DNA of 64,000 bases, from contig OY282605.1 of the NCBI GenBank assembly GCA_958298945.1, positions 111,720,267-111,784,266 of the forward strand. The letters run 5' to 3'. Below, piece after piece: positions 27,271 through 39,905 of the stretch. Each line of letters opens with the position of its first letter. Position 1 is the first letter of the stretch. The notes under the pieces are model-generated. The model was not told the origin of the DNA. It worked only from the letters and a program-made list of their open reading frames with translations, and searched no databases. This stretch comes from Atherix ibis. Its lineage: Eukaryota; Arthropoda; Insecta; Diptera; Athericidae. The translations under genes were made by a program, and so were the position numbers.

Positions 27271-30200
27271 CTTTTATTCTTATAATATGTGTACTATACT
27301 TTATAACATACAATAAAACTTATATATTTTTTGAAAAATGCAAATAAAAATAATAAAAATTTTCTGCTCGTATTATGAGGAGAATATGGAATTATATTCT
27401 TAAAAATCAACCCAATCTAAAGCTAAACAAATAAAAAATGTACTCTAAAGTGTAAATAGGTCTTAAACTTAAAAGTTGTATTTTTATACTCGTATTAATA
27501 GTATATTTGTATATATTATTTTCTATAAAAAAATCGTTTCCTTAAAGTCTATGCATAAATAAGAAAAAATAAAACCTAAAATTAGAAAATCGACAATATA
27601 GTAAGCATATTTTCTACTATTTCCATAAATCACTAAATCACTTTACGTAGAGATGGAGTTAATAGATATTCGTAGTTTAAGTATGTAAAAATTTATCGAT
27701 TTTATTGTATAGAATTTCAAATTGAGGGGAAATGGCCACACAGGAACTATGAATAAATTCAATATGTTGCCAACGATTAATCAAAATTGAATGTTTGCTC
27801 GAAATTTTAGCATTTATCATATATGGTACTATTCAATATATTATATAAAAAAAATGCAATAAAATATATTATTGCGTATATATTAGAATTTATTTAAAGA
27901 AGCCTAAATTTTTGATTGGGCTAAAATTTCCATAATCGTCTATAGTCAGTTATTTTTTTTAATTTTTTGATACTATTTTTTGAGTGAAGATAAATCCCAA
28001 AAATTATAACAGATTTTGATGAAATTTATTGAGATTGATTTTATCAGAATAAAAAAAAATACAATTTAAAAAATAGTTAAATCAACTAACAGTTTTCAGA
28101 ATAATTTTATATAATTTATTATTTGAAGAGTACAAAAAAAGCAGACTTTGAGAAGCACTTTTCCACTTGACTGGCGTACCTCCTCCGTACAGATATTTAC
28201 TTATAGATGTAAATTCTACAAGCAATTAATATGTTGTTCTTAATTTTGTTTAATAGCCGTTGTAAATATATATTTTTAAATAAAAATTTTAAGAGCATTA
28301 AGAATTTTGTAATTAATTGCAAAACTATTAAGTCTGAATGGAAATATTTATGTCTAACAACGACTACATACACTTATTTAGTTGACTATTAGAGTATGTA
28401 AATATTATATATAGTATTTAAAGGAAAATCTTCTTCCCAACAATTTTATAAGTACGCATATTTTATGATTTTTAGGGCTCATCTATCCCAACGTTTCTTC
28501 ACCCCTCCTACTCTTTGCCGTTCTCACCCAAACATTATTCCGACATATTCTTTAATCTCTTTTGGTATGCTAAATATGATATGGTAAATTTGAACTTTTT
28601 TAAACTTCTGTAAAAGACTGTAAAATATTTTATTACTTTTTTGATTGATTATCGTATTTATCTAGTGAAGGGTATTAAAAGAAAACAAGAATATACAGTA
28701 AACTTAAGTTAGTCAGAGCAGAGATTGGTATAAAAAAAAATTTTTTGTTTACTCTTTGAAGTGTTTTAATACTCTTAGAATGGACATAATTTCTTATAAT
28801 AGGAAGAAAGTTAAAAAACACTTTTTTTTTAAGTGTGCAGTATGTGTACAGCGATATTTATTGTCAATTTTTGCATTTTTACCAAGTACGACACTGACGA
28901 GTCGCATCCAACTGATTTCCTATTTCCATTTTATCACTCGTGGAGTATACCTACCAACAAATTCAACATATAAATATACCAACATAGGGGTATAGTATAT
29001 ACCTACACAAATGAATGCATTTGCCGAGGCTAGTTCAGTTAATAACTTCGCTTCAACTATTTTATCCCTTTTAATGGCATAATGGATTGACTCTAACCAT
29101 TACCATTTGATATATTATAGCATCAATATTTTTATTTATTTTTTATGCTTGCCTTTTTATACACATGCATACAAGAGTATATAATAGTTAAAATATAGGT
29201 ATATAAAAAAAGAATGGTGAAATGGTTTAAAAATAAAATTCGTCAACACAATCGATAAAGTCAATTCAAATACGAAATAACTGATTCGACTATGGGTTTT
29301 TGTATTCGCTATTGAAGCAACGAAAGCAACAACAAAAAACATTCGATTTTTTTTCGCTAAACATTCGATTATGAAAAAAAAAATACTTATTTTCTTATTA
29401 GTAATGAGAATTTCTTCAAAAAATTTTATTGAGAATTTATCAAAATATATAACAAAAACTTTATAATATTTTATATTAAATGAATTGTTCTTGGAATATT
29501 CTATCCGCCATATTTGCTTAGGCCTTATTAAAAGCGTATCAAGTTATTTGCATAATTTTTATAGTGTATTCTTAGTGTTAAGAAAAAGCTTTTGATAAAT
29601 ATGACAATATTCTTTTGATTCATAGCTGAACATAATATTTAGAAGGGTGAAAAAAACCAAATTGGAAATGAATAGCAATGAAATAAATTCCTCAATATTT
29701 CTGCGAAAAAATACTTCATGTTTTTCTTTGCAATAATAATGATTATACGAGCATTGTTCATTTTTATTATCGCTAAAATATATTTTTCAATAAATTTAAT
29801 ATAAATGATTTTTGATTAATATAATTCTTTAATATTTTCAATATTTTCAATTCCTTGTATTTATATTTATTCAATTCGTTGATATGAAAGAACATTCAGT
29901 TAAACCTACTATACAAGTATGATATGAAATGGAAAAAAAAGATTTTAAATAACTTACAAGCCAATATTTTATTCGATTCGTTAAGATTCTAAATGAATTT
30001 TGTTAGGAATTTTTTTTTTACAAAATATATTTTAGATTTACAGTTATTTCGTATATTATCTTGTATGTACTAATACGAGTATACCTAATAGCTCCGTATA
30101 CACATGCTTATCTATAATAGTAGAGATTATCTACAATATTTTAAAAGCATAACTTTGCAAGTAATTATGGTAAGAATACTTTATATTTTATATAAAGCAG

Positions 30201-30447
30201 GACTCATCTGTCAAAAAACTAGCTTCGCAAATGATTTATAGACTAATTTAAAGTTAAAAATGAAGATACTGGGTGTTTGAAAAATTAAGTATAGTTCGAA
30301 GACATACCTCATTCTAATAGCGAAATAATTTTTTATTTAACGCAAAGGTCCTTATGAATACTTTTCCAGTAGATTTAATTATAAACCATCTCTTTGGATA
30401 TACCAATATGGATTCTTTGAACTTTTTAAGGAAGCTTTAATTATATA
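27271..30447. other. AT-rich non-coding DNA, nothing recognised
   Basis: Only short AT-driven frames are present. No repeat, RNA gene or transposase motif was identified up to the TA dinucleotide that precedes the mariner at 30,450. Confidence 0.55.
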
Positions 30448-30449
30448 TA

Positions 30450-30478
30450 AGGTGTAGTAAAAAGTAATCCATTATTTT
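30450..30478 (+). repeat. left terminal inverted repeat of the mariner
   Basis: This 29-bp end starts AGGTGTAGTAAAAAGTAATC. It pairs with 31,676-31,704 with one mismatch (position 16, T here and A in the other end). It is preceded by the TA target duplication. Confidence 0.95.
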
Positions 30479-30632
30479 GCCAATAGATGGCTTTAGGAGT
30501 CTGTATCTCCCGTTTTAAAAGTGCCATCGGGTTGCACTAGATGGTGTTAGAAAGATAAGGTTTCGTACCAAAAAAGCTTCTCATACAGTTTTGTGATTAC
30601 TTGACTCAGTATTTTTTTAGCACGCGTCAAAG

Positions 30633-31629
30633 ATGGACACCAACAAAGAGAAAATACGCCATATTTTACAGTTTTTCTTCGATAAAGGCGAAAACGCAAG
30701 CCAGGCAGCTGAAAATGTGAATAGTGTTTATGGTCCTGATACTGTAACAGCCAATCACGCGCAATTTTAGTTTCGTCGATTCCGTTCCGGTAATTTTGAT
30801 GTCAAAGATGCACCACGCTTTGGTAATGGAAATCTTCGAGTCCGACCGTCACGTAAGCACTGTTTCGATTGCCCAGGAGCTAACCATTGCACAAAAAACC
30901 GTTTGGAACCACTTAAATAAGGCTGGATACAAAAAGAAGCTCGATGTATGGGTGCCACACGAGTTATCGCAAAAAAACCTCATGGACCGAATTTCCATCT
31001 GCGAATCGCTGCTGAATCGCAACAATATTGATCCATTTCTGAAGCGTATGGTTACTAGTGATGAAAAGTGGGTCACTTACGACAACGTCAAGCGACAACG
31101 GTCGTGGTCAAATCGCGGTCACCCGGCGTAAACGGTGATAAAGCCAGGATTGACAGCCAGGAAGGTTTTGCTGTGTGTTTGGTGGGACTGGCAAGGAATC
31201 ATTTACTATGAGCTGCTCCCCTACGGCCGAACTCTTAATTCGGACCTATACTGTCAACAATTGGACCGTCTGAAAGAAGCAATCGTCCAGAAGCGGCCAG
31301 CTTTGGCCAATAGGAGAGCAATTGTGTTCCATCAGGACAACGCTAGGCCGCATACATCGATAGTGACTCGCCAGAAGTTTCGGGACCTTGGTTGGGATGT
31401 TCTTATGCATCTACCTTATAGTCCGGACCTGGCACCAAGTGATTATCACCTCTTCCTGTCTATGACGAATGATTTTGCAGGTGAAAAATTCGCCTCAAGA
31501 GAAGATTGTGAAAATCGACTGTCCCAGTTTTTTGCCAATAGGGACGAGGGTTTCTATGAGAGAGGCATTATGAAATTACCTCCAAAGCGGCAACAAGTTA
31601 TCGAACAAAACGTTGCACATTTGACCTAA
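30633..31629 (+). pseudogene. mariner transposase, broken by two stops and a frameshifting deletion
   Basis: This encoded a DD34D transposase that would cut and paste its own element. The start ATG at 30,633 opens MDTNKEKIRHILQFFFDKG, a typical N-terminal helix-turn-helix domain. An in-frame TAG at 30,768 replaces what is normally Trp. Between about 30,819 and 30,826 roughly a dozen codons are missing and the frame shifts by one. From 30,826 the frame runs through a second helix-turn-helix (TIAQKTVWNHLNKAGY), the WVPHEL linker motif, and the first catalytic Asp in TSDEKW (31,060). A second stop, TAA at 31,129, replaces what is probably a Gln codon. The second catalytic Asp is in HQDNARPH (31,336) and the third in YSPDLAPSD (31,441), exactly 34 residues apart. 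The frame ends in IEQNVAHLT at 31,629. All three catalytic residues survive, so only three lesions separate this from an intact frame. It is not functional as it stands. Confidence 0.95.
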
Positions 31630-31675
31630 ATCGTATCATTATATCTATGCTAAATAAAACCTTCAATTTAATGCA

Positions 31676-31704
31676 AAAATAATGGATTTCTTTTTACTAC
31701 ACCT
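31676..31704 (-). repeat. right terminal inverted repeat of the mariner
   Basis: This is the inverted partner of 30,450-30,478 (28 of 29 bases match), followed by TA at 31,705-31,706. Confidence 0.95.
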
Positions 31705-31706
31705 TA

Positions 31707-32567
31707 GTAAAAAATATGAATTTTTGCACTGTATTATTTTTTGTTGAATTATTGCATTTGATTTTTATTAAATTAAGTGCATTTTTTTAAATATCATAGT
31801 TATTCAACGGCTTTTGAGGTTATTTTCATTGAATTTATTGATGCAAATTATTCTTTGATTGGATTAAAACAAAATGGGGACGTTTGGAATTGTTTGATTT
31901 ACTCCAGTTGTTGTACCATCAGTGTTTATGATCAAAACGTGTATATTGTTTATGCATTTTATTTATAAAAAAATTCTACTATATAAAATATAAAAAAGTT
32001 ATACTATTTTGTCAAATAATAATAGCATCAATTTTTCTTGTCATGAACTATTTTTTGTTGAAATTTCGACTTTTTCTTTTTTTTGAATCAGAAAATATTG
32101 AATAAGTGAACTTTGTTTTTTAACGTAACAATAATATTTTCTTCATTTTTAATATCTAAATTAGTAAATTAGTAAATTTTTTTAAAGAATTTCCATGCAA
32201 TTATCCTTAATAGTATCATCACTAATATATTTTATACATTGTGTACGAATGTTTCAATGACTATTCAGATTTTATATTTTGTAAAATCCAGATAATACAC
32301 TAGAACCTTTTTTTAAATCTTACTTAATATTTAATTTTTTGTTGCTATTGCATTTTATTGTATTATTAATTTCAGGAGTTTTTTCTCAATGTAGTATGGG
32401 TATATTAAAATTCTTTTTTCTATCGTCAATAATTAAAATTTTTCCAAAATTTTTTTTATGAGGGAAATATTTTTGTGCGTTTCTGATCATTCAAAGGAAG
32501 AAAGTACCATAGTCGAATATAGTATATGTATTTTTTTTTGCGCTAATATACACAATCATATTAATTG
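31707..32567. other. AT-rich non-coding DNA, nothing recognised
   Basis: Homopolymer-rich sequence with short chance frames only. Confidence 0.55.
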
Positions 32568-32830
32568 AATACAGAGTGTCCACTGAAAGACTAAATGATA
32601 TAAACAAAAATGGACTATTGCAAATGCTGCTGAATATCTTGCGGTAGAAAATCTTGCACCATTTGGATTTTGATGTTCTGGCGATGTCTAGTTGAGCAGA
32701 AGGACGACAAGTAGTGTCAGATGTATCTTCAAGAACCGTCAGTGCGCGCATTTTGCGTCAAGCATCTTCCCGAATGATAAAGTTTTTTCAAACCGATCGA
32801 TAAGGCCCCAATAATGTTATTGCTAGGAAA
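32568..32830 (-). pseudogene. possible DNA-transposase helix-turn-helix fragment
   Basis: On the minus strand the segment LTVLEDTSDTT, then CRPSAQLDIARTS, then after a one-base frame change QMVQDFLPQDIQ, resembles the second helix-turn-helix of insect DDE transposases (a recognition helix with S-R-T-S-like sequence followed by a basic stretch). Just beyond it the + strand reads TACAGAGTGTCCACTGAAAG at about 32,571, which could be a decayed element end. No catalytic block is present. The match rests on pattern alone, so this is a low-confidence call. Confidence 0.3.
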
Positions 32831-35800
32831 TATTCTGTTATTAAAATGTCGCCGCCATATTTTCTCTGAGTTTGATTAATTAATCTTTCACTAAAATAGA
32901 AAAACTCACCGAAATTTTTTTGTTGCTGTCATTTTAATCACCAAAGAATGCTCAATAAACTACAAAAAGATAAAATTAAAAAAAATTGAGAATGTTATGA
33001 CTTTTTTGTTTAAATTTTCAGTTTTTCCGTCCAGAACTTTTCTATTTTTAATAAATATCTTGTGAAATATCCGTGATACTTCTACAATAAGGGAACAACT
33101 AAGCAAGGATAATTCAAAATTACCTTATTTTCATATATTTTAATTGATATTAAATAATATTTTTTTATAGTCAGGTAAGTGAACAGATTTGTTTACGACC
33201 TTGAAGTGATCAATGCTACTAACAATTGGGTTTTATGAGGGCGGTGAAAGTTGCATTCACATTTTGTATCGACATCTTACGCAAGATAACCATATACAGT
33301 ATAATTGGTGAATGTTAGAAACAAATAAACCCCAAATGACAATTGCCCCTCTTCGAGCATATGAGATGCGTATCGCTCATATGTAAGTGAGTATGTAAGC
33401 CAATATGTACACTAGTTAATAAATGCCTTTTTTTCTTCTCAAATCTAAGTCTTGTATAATTTGTCATAAGATTACACATCATTGTGACAAGACCGAATTG
33501 AAATGAGCAAAATCCAATCACCAAATAAGTAAATAAGCTTGTTTTGGTGGGGCGCCCCCAAAGAAATGAAGTCAACAAGTTCATTTACTGCCAAACTGAC
33601 CAATCCAATGTTGACTCTTAGCTAAAAACTGGTTTTCATTTTTACCGTTCAACTAAGTCCGTTAGATATTTAATGTAAATTTTTTTTTCTTTTCTCTTTT
33701 TTTTTGTGTATTATCAATAATTTTCACTCTTTCTACAATATTTCATTTATATGTATGTATCTCTTTCTTACAACTATTTCTATCTGTAGTCTAAATTTTT
33801 TAAAAGTTTTTATTTATTTATTGATTAATTAAAGGTAATTCTAATTTAGTCTATTAAATAAATCAAAACAAAATAAAATATTACCAACAAAAAGTGCCCA
33901 TAAAAAATGAATGAAAAATACACTATTTAAGTGACTATGTGATTCAATGTGTTCACAGGAGGGCGAGTTGGTGTGGAGGTTGTGGGTATTTGGGGGCTAT
34001 TGGTTAAGGTAAAATGGAATAATAATAAAACAAGAGTAGGTCTTAAGTCACACGAAGTTCAAGTCCAAGCGCGGATGAAAATATTTGAAAGCAAAAAGTC
34101 AACAAATGTCATTGTATCATTGGAATTCCTTGAGGTTGTTTTAATTTCATTTTGACTGATGGCCGGTTTGGTCAATCTAAGCCAGACACACTCGTTCTTT
34201 TATTCTTAGAGAAAACAAAAACAAAGAAAAACACAAATAATCTATGCGATAAGTCTTGTTTGAAAATAATGAATTATGTTTTGTATATTGTCTAACCAAA
34301 ATCAATCTATCCCTATATGAATCCATGTATGTGCATACAACTATTATCATTTCTACGAGTATATGTATTTACATATGTAAGCCTATAATACGATATGTTC
34401 GTTTTTATTCTATTATTAGAAACATAAATTGATTAGACCATAGCAGTCAATTATTTTGAAGAGAAAAATTTAATCCATTAATAATTGTACATTTGGAGGC
34501 AACTTTTACTATGTAGACAAAATATATTATATGTATTCAGGATAAGCATAGACAATGGTTTTATCGACGTACATATTAACGTATATAAAATAATATTACA
34601 TCAAATATATAATAATGAATTTATTTTAAAAATAAAAAAAGGAGAGATTAGATAGAATAACTAACAAAAATGTCTTATATTGTATTATGAATTGTTCCCA
34701 TTCTTGTACGTATATGCGAAGTGACAGATATCATTATTGCCGCAAACCAACAAATGTGTAGTGCAAAGTGTGGATTGTGGAACAAGTAATACAAGGGAAA
34801 TATGGAACGGGGTATACTCGTATACGGAATGAAGGAATCGAAACGTTTCTGTTCGCAGGGACTATGTGGAAAATGATCACTTTATTTATTTATAATTACA
34901 CGATCCCGAAATTGGTATTTATATTGATGCCCAAATGATGCCAGTCTACTCTTAACTTAAATAATGGGTCAAACTATCGAATCTCCAGAGTCACAGAGGA
35001 TCGGTCAAACGTTTATATTCCGATTGTACAAGTTAACTACGATTATTACTTAATGTAAGTGTATATATTTGTAAGTTTATTTACAATTGCTATGACAAAT
35101 TTCATATAAATTTTTATAATTTTCATATTTTTTCGAAAATACCTTATAGATGATATTATTTCCGTTCTTATTTAGTTGTTATTTCTTATTTTTTAAAAAT
35201 ATTTTTTTTTGCCTATACAATATAATTTTTATAATGCCTTTGTTGAGTAAAAGGTAAAGAAGAAGTGTTCATGTACAGGCGGATCGATGATGGTTGAAAC
35301 TCACAAAGAGTCAGTACAATCTAATCAAATGTTTCGATCAGCTAACATACAAAAATAAAACAAATCTACATTTTTTCTTTTTCTAGTTTGCAGACATTTC
35401 TCGCGCTATTTTCCCATTTCTCTTAGAGGTGCACAAGGTTGTATTTGATATGGGCTTATTAATAGAGGTCGACACTGATTCCCAATTGATCTCTCTACAT
35501 CCCACGAAATATTAATTAACGGCTAGCCAAACGTTTGGTCAATATCAGAAGATTCTCCGCCATATGATCCTATCCGTTTCGGGCGGTTTATTTTCTTTTT
35601 GCCGAACAGCAAATGGATAGTTTCCATTCATTGTGGCGCGGTTACGATTTAATATGTAGGCCATTTTTTTTAACTAACTTAAAGAAAAACTCTTTCATTG
35701 TTGTTGTTTTTGTTTATTTATTATCATCATCTCGTTTTATTTAATTTTTATTAAGAAAATCATACATTTTTTTTATAGCCTCGCATACTTATGGAAAACA

Positions 35801-38800
35801 TTGACTAGATTTATTTTTGTAGAGTGTAAAAAAATTTATGTCTATTTATTATATTTATGTTATTTGATTTTAAAATATTTACTTGGCTATCGTGTCAGTA
35901 GAATTAGATATTAATCGGATTGTACTTGAATTATAGAGAATTTTTGAATGATGGTGTTCGGTAGGAAGGAATCGTTGGGAGTCATTGGAGTGTGTACGCA
36001 TTTGATGGTGATCACTTGCCCGAAATAGCATAAATTCTTGATCGGTTTTATTCGAGGTAAGTTGGGTCAGAGGTTTATGTTAAAGGCTTCAATTTTTACT
36101 GTTAATTATGCTAAGTAAGCCACGACTCATTTATACGATCTCTATTGCCTCTTATATTCATTCCCACTCATGATGTTAGCTGGTTGGACTACCTTTATTT
36201 TATTTTATTTCATATTTTTGTAGGTGTTTTTTTCTCTATCTTTTATTTTTTATGGTGAATATTTACTGATTGATGTTCAACACTCGAAATGGCAATCAGC
36301 TTACACTAAACATCCAATATGAAAATACCTCATATTTAAGAACCCAAAACCGTAACCTTACACTCAGTAACATTTTACGCCAAAGGTAAACATTTAGAAG
36401 TGTTTGGCACAGTTTTTCGCATCCGAAATGTACTCATTTCGACTGATTGGTTATTGCCTGTGAACATTTCCGTAAGATACACATCAGGTTTTCGACTCGG
36501 ACCTATAACTATGACTTCCTTGAGACCTTAGACCTAAATTGCGAGTTAGCAAACAGTCTATCTCTGCAAGAATATAAAAGAAAACTATAAAAGGTGCTAA
36601 AATAGAAGCTAAGATGGAAAAAAAATAAATATTAATTAGTGGATAACTCAATAATGCAAAATAGAAATTTGAAATAATTTTCAATTGGTTTGTTTTTCCA
36701 TTCATTCCCTTCGAGTGTTGTTGTAAAATGTGTACTGCAATGAGTCTACCTATTTTGCCTAATATTTTATCGGATGGCGAAACATACTTTTATAATAATT
36801 TAACGCAGTTGGATAACTCTAAAAGATTTTTATGAACCGGAAGTAACAAAGAATGTGGTTGCGATCTAATTCATTGAAACAGTGGTTAACCTCTCACTAA
36901 AAAGTATCAGGCTTCTGATTTTTAATATTCTTAGCCTTCAAGGCTTCTGATATCGTCGTACAATATCCAACGGTTTATGTAGTTTTAATTTTTAAAATTA
37001 AAAAAAAAACCTATTTGGGAAGCACGCACTAAACTATAAAATGCCGCAGAGAAACGCATTTTATTTTTATTCACTATCCTTTGGGAAAAAAATATAAACC
37101 ATGCACTAAATTTGAATTATTTAATTATTCTCTTAAACAATATGAGTTTGAAAGGTAAATAAAATTTAAATCTATCCAAAATGATATATTTACTTTACAT
37201 AGTTACTAATGTGAATATATCTAATTGAATGTAGATTCACAAGAGGATACGATGGTATCAAATTATTCAGCCAAAAGGAAGCTGATTCTCGTTTGTGCTC
37301 GAAAATGAACAATTCAGAATTTCTTTTTGGTACATTCACTACTACTCCTAAAAGCACAAACTGCCGTTATGTCACCACAATTTACACTTGCTTAATTGGG
37401 ATGGTTCCAATGTTGCAAGAGAATCTGATAAAAAGGTATGCACCCAACGTTAGGCATCTGATAAAATGTCGTGTACAGAAATACTTCGAAGGGCCTTGGG
37501 ATATTTGCTAAAGTACTAACAGTTCTGTAAGTGTTTTGTTAAAGCGTCAAGGATTTTCCAAAACCCATTTCCATCGACTTGAATATTTGCAATTATTTTA
37601 TCTCATGTTTGCATATACTTACTCTCACCAGACACTTTAGGTATCCTGTTTGTGCATACTTTCATCCAGACACTAATTGTATCTCGTACAAATGTTAAAT
37701 TTAATTTTCATAAGGGATGATATGAGACTGTATTGTAATCTGAGTAAAGTAAAAGTAAATCGACTTTTTTATATTATGTTCTGTTACATCGAATGAAGAA
37801 AATCATTCACAATTGTGCACTTACAAATTGGATCAGCGCTTATACGTATTTGATTGATTTTTTCTCCCCCTTTAGTTGATAACTTTTACAGTATAAACAT
37901 AAATGTCTGATTGATTTGCATTTTGTACTTTTATTTGTCTGCAATCTCTACAAGTAACATTCGATGTGATTTTGAATTCATTATAAAGCAAAACAATAAC
38001 ATTTGAATTATTATAAAATTTTCTATATAGTTTATTTTTTATTGTAATGCCAATTTTAAGTATGTCAATAGTAGATACTAATCAATCGATAGATTCAGTA
38101 GTGAACAGTCGTTTCTTTGAAAATAAAACAGTTGAAAATTCTATAGGGAGAAAGACAATTTTGCTGTTGTAAGCATCTAATAATTTAAAAAAAAATGTTA
38201 AAAAATATAAACTTTATACTAAATTTACTTTAAACATTTTTACCTAACATGGAACAATAGATGAAATCTATATAATACAAGTTATAGACGAAATGGTTTG
38301 CTTTTTATATGAGGATGAGTCGGAATTAGTATTTTTAAAGTATTATTCTACCTGATGTATGTTGTAGATTTGAAAAGCTTTTAGAAAATAGCTTATCATT
38401 TAGAAGTAAATTACCACCAATAAAAACTAGGATTTTAAGGGCTTACGAGAAGAAGATATCTAGCTTCAAAGCAACAGAATCCTTGGAAATTTCATTTAGA
38501 AAATTTTTCGGGTAATATTCAAAATGTAAGTAGTTTTCAATAAGATTTTTTACTTTTTAGGTTCATCATGAGAAAGTGTTTGAATACTAGGTGTTTTCAG
38601 GTTGATTTATTTAAAAAGAGATCCAGAAAGTAGCGGAATTCAGAAAAGAAAAGTTCCAACTATTTCGTCCATATAACCACTTACTTTTGGTAGCACTTCC
38701 AGATTTTACAATTAATATGCTAAAAAAGCAGTATTCGAAAGCATAATCTTGGTTTTTATGAATTTTTATTATTAAACTTTAACAGCAAAAAGTAGCTAAC

Positions 38801-39227
38801 TCTCAAAAGTAAATCTCAAAATAGCTGAACTTGCACTAATGTGTGTACTCCTAATTAGTGTTGGTAAATTTTTGTCAAAGCAGTCGAAATTTTCAAAGAT
38901 GGCTCGTATCAATTTTCTAAAATACAAAATTAAAGTCTTTAGAAAAATTTAAAATACAAAATTAAATTAAGACTTTTCTTAATTACTCTTTATTAATACT
39001 TTATGCTAAATATTATTATGATTTCTATTAAATATACGGATTTATATTATAAATTAAAGTTTTTCAAAAACAGTTAAAAATTTACGAAAAAATAAATTTT
39101 AAATTTATTTAAGAAAATTTCAATGTTGAACTTTTTTTTTAAATTTTAAATCAAAATAAATGAAAATAATTTCTTTTTTTTTTTATTAGTGTACGAGTTT
39201 AACATATTTTATTTAATCAAATACAGG
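32831..39227. other. AT-rich non-coding DNA, nothing recognised
   Basis: I found no gene, RNA gene or transposon motif here. Patches at about 34,840-35,020 and 35,400-35,640 are somewhat less AT-rich but show no coding signature. All frames are under 90 codons. Confidence 0.5.
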
Positions 39228-39905
39228 TTGTTCTAAAGATAAGTTGACAAATTTTTTCCCCAAATAATTTTGCATAAGAGCAAGAAACATTGATTTAGTG
39301 GAGTAAATTCGTTAATATAGACTTGGGTAATTATGTATGACAAATTATATTGGTCATAGGCCCAAGCGACAATTTCCATTATAGAATGCGGAGTGAGCGA
39401 TGTTGGCATCGTCGTTTTGGGACCACATCTCGTTCAAATCCGAATTGGTCAAGTTCACGGATGAAATAGTTGTGTAGTATTTTTCTGTGACCAATGACAC
39501 CTCCGGTCCAAAGTTCGCACCAAAAATTCACTCTAGGAGAGTGTTAAGGTTGTTCATAAATTGTCTCTGGATTTACACGATGCAAAAGTGGCTATTTTAT
39601 TTATTAACGAAATCAGTCAAGTCAAAATATCTATTTTCTGTAAAAATTATCAGTTTCGTGTAAAAATCAGAATATTTTCTATCGCGTTCTATAACATTTT
39701 CGCTTCATTACCGGCGGCGCATAAGATCTCTATGCCCAAGTTACTGAGGAACCTGCATTTAAAAAAAATATTTATGAAAAATATATCAATTCTTGCGCCT
39801 GATGCCTTATGGTGATTTCTGGACTTTCAGCTACACTTTCACGCACCGCAGCAATATTCTCGGTAAAATTGAAAGGCGCCTTATTTTGACCAAATTGTTT
39901 ACGTT
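39228..39905 (-). mobile_element. Tc1/mariner-superfamily (DDE_3-type) transposase relic
   Basis: Read on the minus strand, conserved transposase blocks appear in order but in different frames. ENIAAVRESVAESPEITIRH near 39,850 is the segment before the second helix-turn-helix. FDLTDFVNK near 39,620 is the block following the first catalytic site, where TEN stands in place of the usual SDE, so the first catalytic Asp is lost. VNPETIYEQP and then RVNFWCELWTGGVIG near 39,500-39,570 match the core strand region. MWSQNDDANIAHS near 39,420 corresponds to the second catalytic Asp. The C-terminal part with the third acidic residue is unrecognisable. The + strand starts with TACAGGTTGTTCTAAAG at about 39,228, which may be the remaining 3' terminal repeat. 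Many stops and frameshifts mark it as old and dead. The spacing subclass cannot be read from this copy. Confidence 0.75.

Larger units (their letters stand above)
30450..31704 (+). mobile_element. mariner element with both terminal repeats and TA duplication
   Basis: The element is 1,255 bp and is bounded by inverted ends. The left end begins AGGTGTAGTAAAAAG (30,450) and the reverse complement of the right end begins identically (31,704 inward). The first 29 bases match with one mismatch. TA flanks both sides (30,448-30,449 and 31,705-31,706), the target duplication expected for Tc1/mariner insertion. A transposase pseudogene fills the middle, starting about 180 bp from the left end and stopping about 75 bp from the right end. 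The length is slightly short of a usual 1.3-kb mariner because of a small deletion in the coding part. The ends are nearly perfect, so a source of transposase could in principle still recognise it. The protein differs from the irritans type in this window and may belong to a mellifera-like lineage. The lineage call is uncertain. Confidence 0.95.

Noticed and set aside
39428..39440. GTTCAAATCC, a second tRNA B-box lookalike
   Set aside because: It falls inside the transposase relic and has no cloverleaf partners.
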